Of a stretch of 64,000 nt of DNA, positions 8,734 to 18,221 are shown piece after piece. This DNA comes from Treponema sp. (lineage in GTDB: Bacteria > Spirochaetota > Spirochaetia > Treponematales > Treponemataceae), in the NCBI GenBank assembly GCA_017645785.1, contig JAGCNW010000014.1, forward strand, positions 1 to 64,000, given 5' to 3'. A program made the position numbers and the translations under genes. Each line of letters begins with the position of its first letter. Position 1 is the stretch's first letter. The notes beneath the pieces are model-generated. The model did not search any database. It was not told the DNA's origin and was given only the letters and a program-made list of their open reading frames with translations.

Positions 8734-9312
8734 TCATATATTAAAAGTGTTTAAAAAATCGGGGAGCTTTTCTTCCCACTTAAAGCCGCATTTTACGCCG
8801 GGCATTGTGGCAAGAGAAGTGATTCCGTGGATAAAGGCCCAAAGCGAAATCGTGATGTCGTTGCGCTTTTCTTTTGGGCAATTTTTTTGCGCCAGGATTT
8901 GTTCCGCCGCAGACTTAAAAATCGCAAAGGGCTTGTAGTTTTTTTGCGGGTCGGCTCCCTCGGTCAAGTCCAGCGCGACGTTGGACTTTCCAAAAAGAAA
9001 GGCAAAGTAGTTGGGGTGGGCCGTAAAAAAGTTTAGGTAAGCCTTGCCCAATTCCATCAAAAGGGAATCCTTGTTTTTGCATTGGGCTATCGTTCCTTCC
9101 AACTGGGAGCAAAAATTGTCGCTCACGTAGTTTTGCATTTCCTCCAGCAGAACGTCCTTGTTCCCAAAATGGGAATACGGCGCCGCGTGCGAGACTCCGC
9201 AAAGGCCCGCGACCTTTCGCAAAGAAAAGCCGTCAAGCCCTTCCTTTGCCACCAAGTCGATGCCGGCCTCGATCAAGTCGCTCTTTAAGTTTTTGTGGTG
9301 GTAAGTGTCCAC
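8734..9312 (-). CDS. TetR/AcrR-family transcriptional regulator
   Basis: 192 residues. The N-terminal helix-turn-helix is FSLRKVAGLCGVSHAAPYSHF followed by GNKDVLLEEM, the standard TetR recognition helix region. The C-terminal ligand domain is variable and its effector is unknown. It starts at GTG with AAGGAGG at good spacing. A 49-bp inverted repeat overlapping its own promoter is the likely operator, so it is probably autoregulated together with the downstream flavodoxin-ferredoxin gene. Confidence 0.9.
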   Translation of the reverse strand: MDTYHHKNLKSDLIEAGIDLVAKEGLDGFSLRKVAGLCGVSHAAPYSHFGNKDVLLEEMQNYVSDNFCSQLEGTIAQCKNKDSLLMELGKAYLNFFTAHPNYFAFLFGKSNVALDLTEGADPQKNYKPFAIFKSAAEQILAQKNCPKEKRNDITISLWAFIHGITSLATMPGVKCGFKWEEKLPDFLNTFNI

Positions 9313-9325
9313 TCCGCTCCTCCTT

Positions 9326-9374
9326 AATCTTGACAGTGGTAAGATTAGCGCACAATCTTTACACTGTCAAGATA
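9326..9374 (-). promoter_or_regulatory. TetR operator overlapping the operon promoter
   Basis: Two 21-nt arms (9326-9346 and 9354-9374) are inverted copies with 18 of 21 matches and a 7-nt spacer. On the minus strand the repeat contains TTGACA, 17 nt, TAATCT, which fits a promoter for the TetR gene. A bound dimer pair would block it. Confidence 0.8.
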
Positions 9375-9383
9375 TTCTAGGTG

Positions 9384-9409
9384 AAATTCTTGAAAAATTT
9401 CAAGAATTT
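9384..9409. promoter_or_regulatory. Perfect 12+2+12 A+T-rich palindrome
   Basis: AAATTCTTGAAA and TTTCAAGAATTT flank two A residues, and a T-rich run follows. It lies between the TetR operator and the promoter of the next gene. It could be an operator, or a weak terminator for plus-strand transcription. No binder is identified. Confidence 0.55.
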
Positions 9410-9420
9410 TTTAATTTTTT

Positions 9421-9450
9421 TTGTTCGATTTTAAAAATCTGTGCTATAAT
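9421..9450 (+). promoter_or_regulatory. Promoter of the glycosidase-polyphosphate operon
   Basis: TTGTTC (9421-9426), 18 nt, TATAAT (9445-9450), with the ATG 9 nt further on and no Shine-Dalgarno sequence. Confidence 0.65.
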
Positions 9451-9459
9451 GAAAAGACT

Positions 9460-10890
9460 ATGAATAAAAGAGATTTCCCCAAAATCCATTTTTACGATCA
9501 GGATTTTGTCGATATTTACAACAAAACGTGGAATTGGATCGCCGATTATTGGGTGGAAGCCAAAAAAGGCGCCAAGTCAAATGACGGGTATTTTGTTTAT
9601 CCCGAAGACGGCGTAAACGTTTTAAAGCAATTGGATTCGATATTCTCTTCATTTTTTCTCGTTTATTCAAATAGGAACTATTCCGCAAGCAAAAATTTGG
9701 ACTATTTATATTCCAAGCAGGAACGCGACGGAGCGATTCGCGCCGCTTATGACTTAAAGAACGGAAAGCCTGTTTACGAAAAAGGCAATCCCGAGGGCGT
9801 GACCCTTCCTCTTTTGGCTTGGGCGGAATTCAACCTTTACCACAAATTGGCCAACAAGCGCCGCGTAAAGGAAGTCATTCCCAGCTTGGTAAAATACGTC
9901 AATTGGATTGACAAAAAGTTCAAAAAGCCCAACGGCCTTTACGCCGCTCCCGTGTCTGCCAGCGGAATGTTCAACAGCCCCCGCGACAAGTGCGTGTACC
10001 CGATTGACTTTAACGCGGCTATGGCCTTGAACGTTCTCCACCTTTCGGCCCTTGGCGACATCATGAACGACAAGGAATTGAGCTTTATGTACAAAAAGGC
10101 CTACTTCTCGCTCAAGACCAGAATCAACAGCATGATGTGGGACCAAAAGACAGGCTTTTACCACGACCTCGACAAAGACGAAAAGATTCTTCCGCAAAAG
10201 ACAATAGCGGGCTTTTGGCCCTTGTTGGCCGAAGTTCCCAACGCCGACCGGGCGGAGACTCTGATCGCGCACCTTACAAACAAAAAGACTTTTGGCACTG
10301 ACCACCCGTTCCCCACTTTGAGCGCCGACAGCCGCGACTTTAAGGAAAGCGGAGAAGGCTACAAGGGAAGCGTTTTCCCCGCGATGAACTTTATGGTCAT
10401 CAAGGGCTTGGAAAAATACCAGCGATACGACTTGGCGCGCGAATGCTCAATTCGCCACCTCTACTATATCTTGGAAGCTCTCACTCCCGAAAGCAAAAAA
10501 GAAAAGGGCGACTTGTACGAAGCCTACCTTCCCTGCAAAGAAGGAAAAGCCTCGCTCAAGGGAAAGTCAGCTTTCCCGCGCCCCCGCTATTTGCAAACCG
10601 TCGCGCTTTCTACAATCGCTTTGATGATAGAAAACGTAATCGGCCTCTTGATCAGCCTTCCGCGCAAAACGGTTGACTGGATCATTCCCAATTTGGAGAT
10701 CATGGGAATCGAAAATCTTTCGCTCAAGCGCAACTTGATTACGATTCTTTCCAACAAGTCAAACCGCGGTTGGGAAATCCAAATGGAAAGCGAAAAGCTT
10801 TATTACTTTACAATCAACATTCTTGAACAAAAGAAAAAGACTCTTCCGATACCTTCGGGACGCTGTTCTATGTTGATTGACAAGTTATAG
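9460..10890 (+). CDS. MGH1/trehalase-like (alpha/alpha)6-barrel protein
   Basis: 476 residues, probably cytoplasmic as no signal peptide is seen. The sequence has the alternating helices of GH37/GH63-like barrels, with WDQKTGFYHDLD, GFWPLL and LYEAY segments typical of that group. KQERDGAIRA sits where these enzymes have their substrate-binding Arg/Asp. The substrate is likely a small alpha-glucoside or mannosylglycerate-type compound, but this is not shown. I chose ATG 9460 because the promoter -10 box is just upstream; an upstream TTG lies within the promoter. It ends 3 nt before the ppx-like gene. Confidence 0.6.
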   Translation: MNKRDFPKIHFYDQDFVDIYNKTWNWIADYWVEAKKGAKSNDGYFVYPEDGVNVLKQLDSIFSSFFLVYSNRNYSASKNLDYLYSKQERDGAIRAAYDLKNGKPVYEKGNPEGVTLPLLAWAEFNLYHKLANKRRVKEVIPSLVKYVNWIDKKFKKPNGLYAAPVSASGMFNSPRDKCVYPIDFNAAMALNVLHLSALGDIMNDKELSFMYKKAYFSLKTRINSMMWDQKTGFYHDLDKDEKILPQKTIAGFWPLLAEVPNADRAETLIAHLTNKKTFGTDHPFPTLSADSRDFKESGEGYKGSVFPAMNFMVIKGLEKYQRYDLARECSIRHLYYILEALTPESKKEKGDLYEAYLPCKEGKASLKGKSAFPRPRYLQTVALSTIALMIENVIGLLISLPRKTVDWIIPNLEIMGIENLSLKRNLITILSNKSNRGWEIQMESEKLYYFTINILEQKKKTLPIPSGRCSMLIDKL

Positions 10891-10893
10891 GAA

Positions 10894-12450
10894 ATGCGCA
10901 AAAAGCCAAAAACCGAAATCTCCGGAGTCAAGCCGGAAGCCATCATAGAAATCGCCTCTACGGGAATCCGCCTTAGCGTCGTCGAAATTTTGCCGGGCGG
11001 CCAGTGGAACACCCTCGACCGTTCCGACATGCCGGTCAACTTGGGCTTGGACATTTTTACAGGCGGTTCGGTCAAGCAAAATACGATAAGCCAGTGCATT
11101 CAAATTTTAAGCCGCTATAAGGAACAAATCAAGGCCTGGGGAATCGAAGCCGCCGACACAAGCGTTATCGCCACCGCCGCCTTGCGCGAAAGCCGCGACA
11201 AGGATTCCATCATCGACAGAATTTTTATCCGCACGGGTTTTGTCGTCCGCGTAATCGACGGCGTTGAAGAAAACCGCTTGATGTATTTGGCCGTCCGCGA
11301 ATGCTTTAAGGACAGCAAGCGCAGCCTTGACGAGGACGACTACATAATTTTGGAAGCCGGCGGCGGCTCTTCCGAAATGATGCTCTTGCAAAAAGGAAAC
11401 ATCGTAAGCGCCCATTCCTTTCGTTTGGGAACGGCTCGCATTGAGCAACAGATTGGCCAAGGCGGAGCGAGCGATACGGCGCGGCGCTTTATCCAACAGT
11501 TCATCCTAAACTCAAAGAATCTTTTGAGCGAAGAATTCAGTTCGTTAAAATTGAAGAGCTTTATCGCCGTCGGAAAGCAGGCGCAAATCGCCGCCCTTAA
11601 TGTTGGCCATCCGATTTCCACTTTCTTGTGGGAGATGCCGCGCCAAAAGTTCATAGAGTTTGTTGACGAAATCCAAGAGTATTCTGTGGAAGAATGTTTG
11701 GCGCGCTTTAAAATCGCTTACTCCGACGCCGTTCAAATGCGCATAGGCCTTTTGATTTACAAGATGTTCGTGGAGACAACGAATGTCGCGAGCGTAATCG
11801 TTCCCGAAACAAACTTGCGCGAGGGCGCCCTTATCAACAAGCTTGCCGCGCCAAACGAAGACTTGCAGCGCGACTTTTACAAGCAAATCACCGCGGGCGC
11901 TTTGAACCTTTTGCGAAAGTATCACGGCGACGAAGGCCACGCCCAGTTTGTAACCGACGTTTCTCTAAAAATATTCGACGCGCTCAAAAGCGAAATCGCG
12001 CTTGACGAACGCGCCCGCGTTTTGCTGCAAGTGGCGGCGACGCTTCACGACATCGGAATTTTTATCCGCATGGAAAACCACCACGAGCATTCGGCTTACA
12101 TCATAAGCAATTCGGAATTTTTTGGCCTTACCCAAAACGAAATTACGATTGTTTCTCAAATCGCAAAATACCATCGCGGCCATTCAAACCCGCAGGATGA
12201 CGATCATTTTCAAATGCTTCCCCGCGCCAGCCGCATGACGATACTAAAGCTTACAGCCATCATTCGCATAGCCGACGCGATCGACCGTTCGCACACGCAA
12301 AAGTTTACCCAGCTTAAAATCACCAAGCAAAAAGATTCTTTGGTCATTCATACAGGAAACAGGCACAACACGATTTTGGAGCGGCAGGCGCTTGGCGAAA
12401 AGGGCGGAATGTTCGAAAGCGTCTTTGGCTACAACGTGATTTTGTCATAG
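10894..12450 (+). CDS. ppx: Ppx/GppA-family phosphatase with C-terminal HD domain
   Basis: 518 residues. The N-terminal ASKHA domains (about 15-310) carry the Ppx/GppA pattern: EIASTGIRL, GVEENRLMY and EAGGGSSEM. The C-terminal domain (about 325-500) has TLHDIG with surrounding His residues, as in HD hydrolases and in E. coli Ppx. It should release phosphate from polyphosphate ends or from pppGpp. Two loop acids that are normally Asp (D-x-G-S and D-x-GGGS) are Glu here. The adjacent ppk 13 nt downstream supports a polyphosphate role. Confidence 0.85.
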   Translation: MRKKPKTEISGVKPEAIIEIASTGIRLSVVEILPGGQWNTLDRSDMPVNLGLDIFTGGSVKQNTISQCIQILSRYKEQIKAWGIEAADTSVIATAALRESRDKDSIIDRIFIRTGFVVRVIDGVEENRLMYLAVRECFKDSKRSLDEDDYIILEAGGGSSEMMLLQKGNIVSAHSFRLGTARIEQQIGQGGASDTARRFIQQFILNSKNLLSEEFSSLKLKSFIAVGKQAQIAALNVGHPISTFLWEMPRQKFIEFVDEIQEYSVEECLARFKIAYSDAVQMRIGLLIYKMFVETTNVASVIVPETNLREGALINKLAAPNEDLQRDFYKQITAGALNLLRKYHGDEGHAQFVTDVSLKIFDALKSEIALDERARVLLQVAATLHDIGIFIRMENHHEHSAYIISNSEFFGLTQNEITIVSQIAKYHRGHSNPQDDDHFQMLPRASRMTILKLTAIIRIADAIDRSHTQKFTQLKITKQKDSLVIHTGNRHNTILERQALGEKGGMFESVFGYNVILS

Positions 12451-12463
12451 TTGGAGGAACAAA

Positions 12464-14599
12464 ATGGCGGCAGCAAAAACAACGGCGACAAATAAGTTTT
12501 TAAATCGCGAGCTTTCTTGGATAGAATTTAACGACCGCGTTTTGCGCGAAGGTTTGCGGCGCGACATTCCTCTTTTGGAACAGTTGAATTTTCTTTCGAT
12601 TGTTACCAGCAACTTTAACGAGTTCTTTCAAGTCCGTGTTGCCAGCGTAAAGCGCCTCTTAAAAAATTCACCGGGCGGAAAAGACATTTCGGGCCGCACG
12701 CCCAAGCAGCAGCTGAAGGACATTTCGGTTCGCGCCCGCCAAGTCATGCAGGCGCAGCAAGAGGCGCTGCAAAAGCAAATCGTTCCCGCTTTGGCAAAAG
12801 AAGGCTTTGTCTACAAGCGGCCCAAACAGTTTAATGTCGCGCAAAAAGAATTCGCGCAAGAAATTTTCAAGGCGCAAATATTGCCGCTCCTTACGCCGCT
12901 TAGAACTGACAGCGACGAGTTCCCAAGAATCGCAAACTTAAAGTGGCACGCGGCCTTTTTGCTAAAGCCGATTGCCGGAATTAAAATCGCCAACAAAGAA
13001 TTTGCCGCAAAGCCTGGCGCGCCGATTGTCGCTTTGGTTCAAATTCCTGACGCCATTCCAAATTTAATTTGGCTTCCCGGCGACAAAGAGAGCAAGGACT
13101 TTACGACTGTAGCCGATCTTCTTTTGCAATACGGCTCGCAGCTTTTTGACGGTTACGAAGCGTCAAAATCGCTTTTGTTCAACGTCGCGCTTGACGCGGA
13201 TTTTGCGGTGGACGAAGACGCAAACGACATCGTTCAGGCGATGCAAGAAGTTTTGGTCGCCCGCCAATCTTCGTTTGCCGTCCGAATGGTTTGCGACAAG
13301 TCCAGTTCGGAGCTGCAAAAATTCTTGGCGCAAAAACTCAATCTTAAGTCGGACGACATTTACGCCTTTGACAATTTGGTTGACGCCGCGACTCTTTGCG
13401 AAATCGGCGACGCGGAAAACACCGACCATTTGCGAAACAAGCGCTGGGAAAATTTCCCCAACGCGGCCTTGCCCGAAGACGCGCCTTATTGGGATTCAAT
13501 CAAGAGGGGCGACGTTATTTTGCACGTCCCCTACGAGTCCTACAATCCTGTCGTGAAATTTTTGAACGACGCGGCGGACGATCCCGACGTTCTTTCCATA
13601 AAGATGACTCTTTACAGAACCGGCCGCGGCTCGCCGATAATTTCGGCCTTGGAAAGGGCCGCGAGGAACGGAAAGCAAGTCACGGTATTGGTTGAGCTTA
13701 AGGCGCGCTTTGACGAAGAGCGCAACATCGCTTGGGCCGACGAGTTGGAAAAGGCGGGCGTTCTTGTCGTTTACGGCTTGGTCAACCTTAAGGTGCACGC
13801 AAAAATATTGATGGTGATTCGCCGCGAGCAGGACGCGTTTAAGCGCTACGTTCACTTGGCCACTGGAAACTACAATCCCCGCACCGCGCGCATTTATTCC
13901 GACCTTTCGCTTTTTACCGCCAACCACGAAATCGCCAACGACGCGACAAAGTTCTTTAACATCGTCACGGGATATTCTGCCTTGCAAAAGATGAAGTATC
14001 TTAGCATGGCGCCGGTTGACCTAAAGAGCAAGCTGCTTTCGATGATTCAGCGCGAGATTGAGCTTTCGACTCCGCAAACGCCAGGCTTGATAATCGCCAA
14101 GATGAATTCTCTTGCCGACGAAGAAGTGATCACGGCCTTGTACCGCGCCAATCGGGCCGGAGTGCGCATAATGCTTAACGTTCGCGGAATATGCATGCTG
14201 CTTCCCGGCGTTCCAGGAATGAGCGAAAACATTCGCGTCGTTTCCATCGTTGACCGCTACTTGGAGCATTCACGCGTCTTTTATTTTCAGAACGGAGCGT
14301 CGCCCGAAATTTATTTGGCCAGCGCCGACTGGATGCCGCGCAACCTCGACCGCCGCATAGAATTGATGTTCCCGATTTTGGACGCCGCCGCGTTCAAAGA
14401 AATAAAGCATGTTCTTGACGTTTACTTTGAGTCCAACATAAATTCTTACGAGCTAAAAAGCGACGGCTCTTGGGTTGCGCTAAAGCCCAAGGCTGGCGAA
14501 GAGCCTAAGCGCGCGCAGGAAATTTTGTACAACGAATACAAGGCCCGCAACGAAAAGAACAAGGCGCCAAAGACGAGGTTCACCGTGCGGCGCAAGTGA
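12464..14599 (+). CDS. ppk: Polyphosphate kinase 1
   Basis: 711 residues, normal for PPK1. It makes polyphosphate from ATP, reversibly. The N domain starts with NRELSWIEFNDRVL. The phospholipase-D-like catalytic halves contain KARFDEERNIAWA and VNLKVHAKI, where the His is the usual phospho-acceptor, then ATGNYNPRTA. The second catalytic His lies in DRYLEHSRVF. GGAGGAA precedes the ATG. It follows ppx closely, so synthesis and breakdown are probably controlled together. Confidence 0.96.
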   Translation: MAAAKTTATNKFLNRELSWIEFNDRVLREGLRRDIPLLEQLNFLSIVTSNFNEFFQVRVASVKRLLKNSPGGKDISGRTPKQQLKDISVRARQVMQAQQEALQKQIVPALAKEGFVYKRPKQFNVAQKEFAQEIFKAQILPLLTPLRTDSDEFPRIANLKWHAAFLLKPIAGIKIANKEFAAKPGAPIVALVQIPDAIPNLIWLPGDKESKDFTTVADLLLQYGSQLFDGYEASKSLLFNVALDADFAVDEDANDIVQAMQEVLVARQSSFAVRMVCDKSSSELQKFLAQKLNLKSDDIYAFDNLVDAATLCEIGDAENTDHLRNKRWENFPNAALPEDAPYWDSIKRGDVILHVPYESYNPVVKFLNDAADDPDVLSIKMTLYRTGRGSPIISALERAARNGKQVTVLVELKARFDEERNIAWADELEKAGVLVVYGLVNLKVHAKILMVIRREQDAFKRYVHLATGNYNPRTARIYSDLSLFTANHEIANDATKFFNIVTGYSALQKMKYLSMAPVDLKSKLLSMIQREIELSTPQTPGLIIAKMNSLADEEVITALYRANRAGVRIMLNVRGICMLLPGVPGMSENIRVVSIVDRYLEHSRVFYFQNGASPEIYLASADWMPRNLDRRIELMFPILDAAAFKEIKHVLDVYFESNINSYELKSDGSWVALKPKAGEEPKRAQEILYNEYKARNEKNKAPKTRFTVRRK

Positions 14600-14631
14600 A
14601 AACGGTATGTCGCTAAGCGGCAGGAGTATGG

Positions 14632-16512
14632 ATGAAAAAAGTTTTTGTTAAAATCAGCGCGGCGTTTTTGTTGGCCGTGTCCTTCGCGTTCTTTTCTTGC
14701 GAGAACGCGGTCAATTCAAACAACTATGTTGGCATTGGCGGATACCAATTCCCCGAGGCGGCCGCCGTGTCGCGCAAAGTCCAGTCCAATTTGTATTTGG
14801 CGAACGGGCAAAAATATTTGCAGCTTGAGACGGTTTACCTTGCGGGTTGGGAAGACGTTCCCTTTTTGAGCTTTGAAGACGTTTGCCTTTTTATTTCTGG
14901 GGCCAACGACAGGGGCTGGCAATGCGAAAAATCCGGCTTCGTTTATAAATACAAGTATAATCCGGCAAACTGCACTGACAACAAGGGCCATTATTGGCCT
15001 GACGGCTGGGACAGCGACGAGCTTTGCTTTGACTTTCTAAACCAAACGGTTTACAGCGATGATTTTTGCAGAGTCATCACGTCAATAGTTTCTCTGAACA
15101 ATGGCATCGGAGTTATGCCTGTCGTATTTCCGGACTATGATAATATGACAGCTGAAGAAATGACTAATTCCCTTAAGGTCTGTCCTAAAGTTCTTAGGTC
15201 GACTTCCACGACGCAGATAAAGGCAAAAGAAAGAACTGTGATCAGGCTTGGCGACTACGGGCTTAAAATGTTTTTTATAGGCGGTGTTTTGTACATTCCG
15301 TTCCAACCGCTTGCGGCGATTTTTTTGCCGATTGGTTCATGCAGTTTTAGCGGAACGGATTATTACTTTGATGTTGTGAGCGCTGGCGATGATTACGCCA
15401 CTCAAAGAGCCTACGAGTTTGGCCGCAAGAACAGTTCGACGCGCAGCCAGCTTATGGCTGAATACAATTACAGAACCTTGTGCATGACCTTTGACATAAA
15501 CTACTCCCTTAAAGACCATCGGACAGTGGTTGGAAAGCAAAACATCGCGCGCTTTAACGACAGCATTTTTGCCGCGGGCTTGGGCTTTGATTTGCTTAGT
15601 ACCGACACGAACACTTATGATTTGGCTTTGGGAAAGTTTTTGATGTCTTATATTGACGACAGTCATACAAGCTACTACGCTCCGTCTTTGTACCAACCGC
15701 ATTCACAAGTTGAATATTATTACATGCATATCATGCGTGACTTTGCCGGCCCGCGGGAGAAGGGAATGCGCGTCGCGGAATCAAGAATAGAGGAATTGCG
15801 GGAAAGAGCCGGCGGAAAACCAGGTCTTTACTATGTCAAGGAAGGCGGCGTTGAAAAAATGGCTGTTTTGGCCTTTGACGGTTTTGAGGAGCTGGCTCCT
15901 TCGCTCGCGCCTTATCTTCCGACTGATTTGAGCGAGCTTGCAAAAAAAAGCACATACGCTTTTTTTAAGGCGGCGTTTGACGACATCGCAAATCATACGG
16001 ACGTCGACAAGGTTGTCTTTGACCTTTCTTGCAACGGCGGCGGTTCGGTAAGGCAGTGCGTCGCCGCTCTGTGCTTTCTTAAAGATTGCGCCCAATTGTA
16101 TCTGCCTATAAGAAATATTTTGGACAATTCAATCACAAAGTTTTTTCTTGATGTTACCGACGGAAGCGGCAATAAGCTTGCAAAGACCGGCTACGACTTT
16201 TATGTTTTGACAAGCGACTTTTCTTTTTCTTGCGGGAACGCTTTTCCGGCGCAATGCAAATGGCAAGGCTTGGCAAAAATCATCGGCGTTCAAAGCGGAG
16301 GCGGAGCGTCTGTCGTAAAGTCTACGCAAAGCGCCGACGGAGCGCTTTTCCGCACGTCAAGCGCCATGGAAATGTGCGCCCTTGATAACGGAAACTATGT
16401 TTGCATTGACGCGGGCGTTCCCGTTGACTTGAAGATTCCGTTCGAAAAATTTTACAGCGGAGCCACGCTTTATCAGGATTTGTACGGCGTGATTAAAGGG
16501 AGCGGATTATGA
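14632..16512 (+). CDS. S41-like protease lipoprotein
   Basis: 626 residues. The signal peptide ends in FFSC, giving a lipidated Cys23. The C-terminal part resembles the tail-specific (S41) protease fold: VDKVVFDLSCNGGGSV, then TSDFSFSCGNAF, where the Ser before Cys-Gly-Asn is the candidate nucleophile, then GVQSGGGAS. No clear PDZ domain is visible. It is probably a periplasmic or surface peptidase, or an inactive relative; the catalytic Lys is not certain. AGGAG precedes the ATG. It overlaps the adenine deaminase gene by 4 nt. Confidence 0.75.
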   Translation: MKKVFVKISAAFLLAVSFAFFSCENAVNSNNYVGIGGYQFPEAAAVSRKVQSNLYLANGQKYLQLETVYLAGWEDVPFLSFEDVCLFISGANDRGWQCEKSGFVYKYKYNPANCTDNKGHYWPDGWDSDELCFDFLNQTVYSDDFCRVITSIVSLNNGIGVMPVVFPDYDNMTAEEMTNSLKVCPKVLRSTSTTQIKAKERTVIRLGDYGLKMFFIGGVLYIPFQPLAAIFLPIGSCSFSGTDYYFDVVSAGDDYATQRAYEFGRKNSSTRSQLMAEYNYRTLCMTFDINYSLKDHRTVVGKQNIARFNDSIFAAGLGFDLLSTDTNTYDLALGKFLMSYIDDSHTSYYAPSLYQPHSQVEYYYMHIMRDFAGPREKGMRVAESRIEELRERAGGKPGLYYVKEGGVEKMAVLAFDGFEELAPSLAPYLPTDLSELAKKSTYAFFKAAFDDIANHTDVDKVVFDLSCNGGGSVRQCVAALCFLKDCAQLYLPIRNILDNSITKFFLDVTDGSGNKLAKTGYDFYVLTSDFSFSCGNAFPAQCKWQGLAKIIGVQSGGGASVVKSTQSADGALFRTSSAMEMCALDNGNYVCIDAGVPVDLKIPFEKFYSGATLYQDLYGVIKGSGL

Positions 16513-18134
16513 AAGTATTTGAAGGCAAGATCGTTGACGTAGTAAAGCGGGAAGTCTACGGCGGAAAGCTTTTTGTCGAAGACGGCCGCATAAAAAAAAT
16601 CGAGCGCTGCCAAACCGCCGAACGAAAATACCTTGTCCCCGGCTTCGTCAATTCCCACATTCACATAGAAAGCAGCATGGTCACGCCCCAATACTTTGCG
16701 CTTGAATCGCTCAAGCACGGAGTTGTGGCGGCGGTTGCCGACCCGCACGAAATAACGAACGTTTGCGGCGCGGCGGGCTTTGACTTTATGCTAAAGGACG
16801 CGGCCCGTTCTCCGATGAAAATATACTTTGCCGTTCCGTCGTGCGTTCCCGCGACAAAATTTGAAACTTCCGGCGCGGTCTTGGACGCTGCCGCCGTCGC
16901 CCGCCTTTTAAAGAACAAGCAGGTTGTAAGTCTTGGCGAAATGATGAACTTTCCGGGCGTGCTTAGCGGCGACAAAGAGGTCATGGCAAAAATCGCCGCC
17001 GCAAAAAAATTGGGAAAGCCCGTTGACGGCCACGCTCCGATGCTTAGCGGCGAGGCGCTAAAAAAATACGCGGCGGCGGGCATTTCCACCGACCACGAAA
17101 GCGCTTCCTACGAAGAAGGCTTGGAAAAAGTCCAGTGCGGAATGTTCGTTCAAATCCGCGAAGGTTCCGCCGCCAAAAACTTAAAGGCTTTGGCTCCGCT
17201 TTTTAAAGTGGCGCCAGAAAAGCTTATGTTTTGCGTTGACGACTTGCACCCAAGCGATTTGGCCAAGGGCTATCTTTGGGAAATGGTCAGAAAGCTTATC
17301 GCGGACGGCTACGATTCCTTTGACGTTATGCGCGCGGCCACCTACAATCCGGTAAAGCATTATAAGCTTGACTTGGGCCTTTTGCAAGAAGGCGATAGCG
17401 CGGATTTTATTGTTGTTAGCGGCATTAAAAAATTGAAAATCGAAAAGGTTGTCGTAAACGGACAAATCGTTGTGAGCGGAAGCCGTTCCTACTTTAAGCC
17501 TGCGAGTACCAAGGGCATAAACAACTTTAACCGAAAAAAAATCACCGTCGACGACATCGCCATCCGTTCCGACACCGCGCAAGTAAGAACGATAAAAGCC
17601 ATCGACAAGGAAGTCTTCACCGAAAGCGCCTTGATGTACGCCAGCTTGGAAAACGAATATTTAAAGTCAAACTTAAAGACCGACGTTTTAAAATTGGTTT
17701 GCGTAAACCGCTACAACCCGGACGCAAAGCCCGCCGTCGCTTTTGTGAACGGCTTTGGCCTAAAGGCCGGAGCGCTTGCAAGCAGCGTGGCGCACGATTC
17801 GCACAACATAATTTGCGTCGGCACCGACGACAAGTACATAGTCAAATGCATTAACAAAATCATTCGCAACAAGGGCGGGCTTGCGGTTGCCAACCGCGTG
17901 CGAGTTCACGACATTCCGCTTAATGTCGCGGGCCTTATGACAAGCCGCTTGTGCCAAAAAGTCGTCCGCGAATACGCTGACATTTCCTACTGGGCGCGCA
18001 TGATGGGCTGCAAGCTCAACGCGCCATACATGACCCTTTCGTTCTTGGCCTTGACTGTAATTCCAAAGTTAAAGATTACCGACTTGGGCCTCTTTGATTC
18101 GGAACGGATGGAATTTGTAAACAGAGTTCAGTAA
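16509..18134 (+). CDS. ade: Adenine deaminase
   Basis: 541 residues of the amidohydrolase superfamily. It converts adenine to hypoxanthine and ammonia in purine salvage. Metal and active-site motifs are present in order: NSHIHIESSM, DPHEITN, GHAP, STDHES and CVDDLHP. The C-terminal domain with GIGGG-like segments is replaced by AHDSHNIICVGTDD, typical of AdeC. Its ATG overlaps the lipoprotein stop (ATGA), so the two are translationally coupled. Confidence 0.95.
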   Translation: MKVFEGKIVDVVKREVYGGKLFVEDGRIKKIERCQTAERKYLVPGFVNSHIHIESSMVTPQYFALESLKHGVVAAVADPHEITNVCGAAGFDFMLKDAARSPMKIYFAVPSCVPATKFETSGAVLDAAAVARLLKNKQVVSLGEMMNFPGVLSGDKEVMAKIAAAKKLGKPVDGHAPMLSGEALKKYAAAGISTDHESASYEEGLEKVQCGMFVQIREGSAAKNLKALAPLFKVAPEKLMFCVDDLHPSDLAKGYLWEMVRKLIADGYDSFDVMRAATYNPVKHYKLDLGLLQEGDSADFIVVSGIKKLKIEKVVVNGQIVVSGSRSYFKPASTKGINNFNRKKITVDDIAIRSDTAQVRTIKAIDKEVFTESALMYASLENEYLKSNLKTDVLKLVCVNRYNPDAKPAVAFVNGFGLKAGALASSVAHDSHNIICVGTDDKYIVKCINKIIRNKGGLAVANRVRVHDIPLNVAGLMTSRLCQKVVREYADISYWARMMGCKLNAPYMTLSFLALTVIPKLKITDLGLFDSERMEFVNRVQ

Positions 18135-18172
18135 GCCGCGAACTTTTTGCAAGCCAAAAAAGCGCGAAAAAA

Positions 18173-18202
18173 AAGCCGCTCCCAAAATCGGGGCGGCTTT
18201 TT
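18173..18202. terminator. Bidirectional terminator between ade and the transporter gene
   Basis: AAGCCGCTCCC and GGGGCGGCTT form a 10-bp stem with a short loop. It is preceded by eight A residues and followed by five T residues. It can therefore end transcription from both convergent genes. Confidence 0.85.
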
Positions 18203-18221
18203 CGTCATGGATTGGCAAATC

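Noticed and set aside
9384..9409. Palindrome as a definite terminator
   Set aside because: No plus-strand gene ends just before it and the stem is entirely A+T-rich, so an operator is at least as likely.
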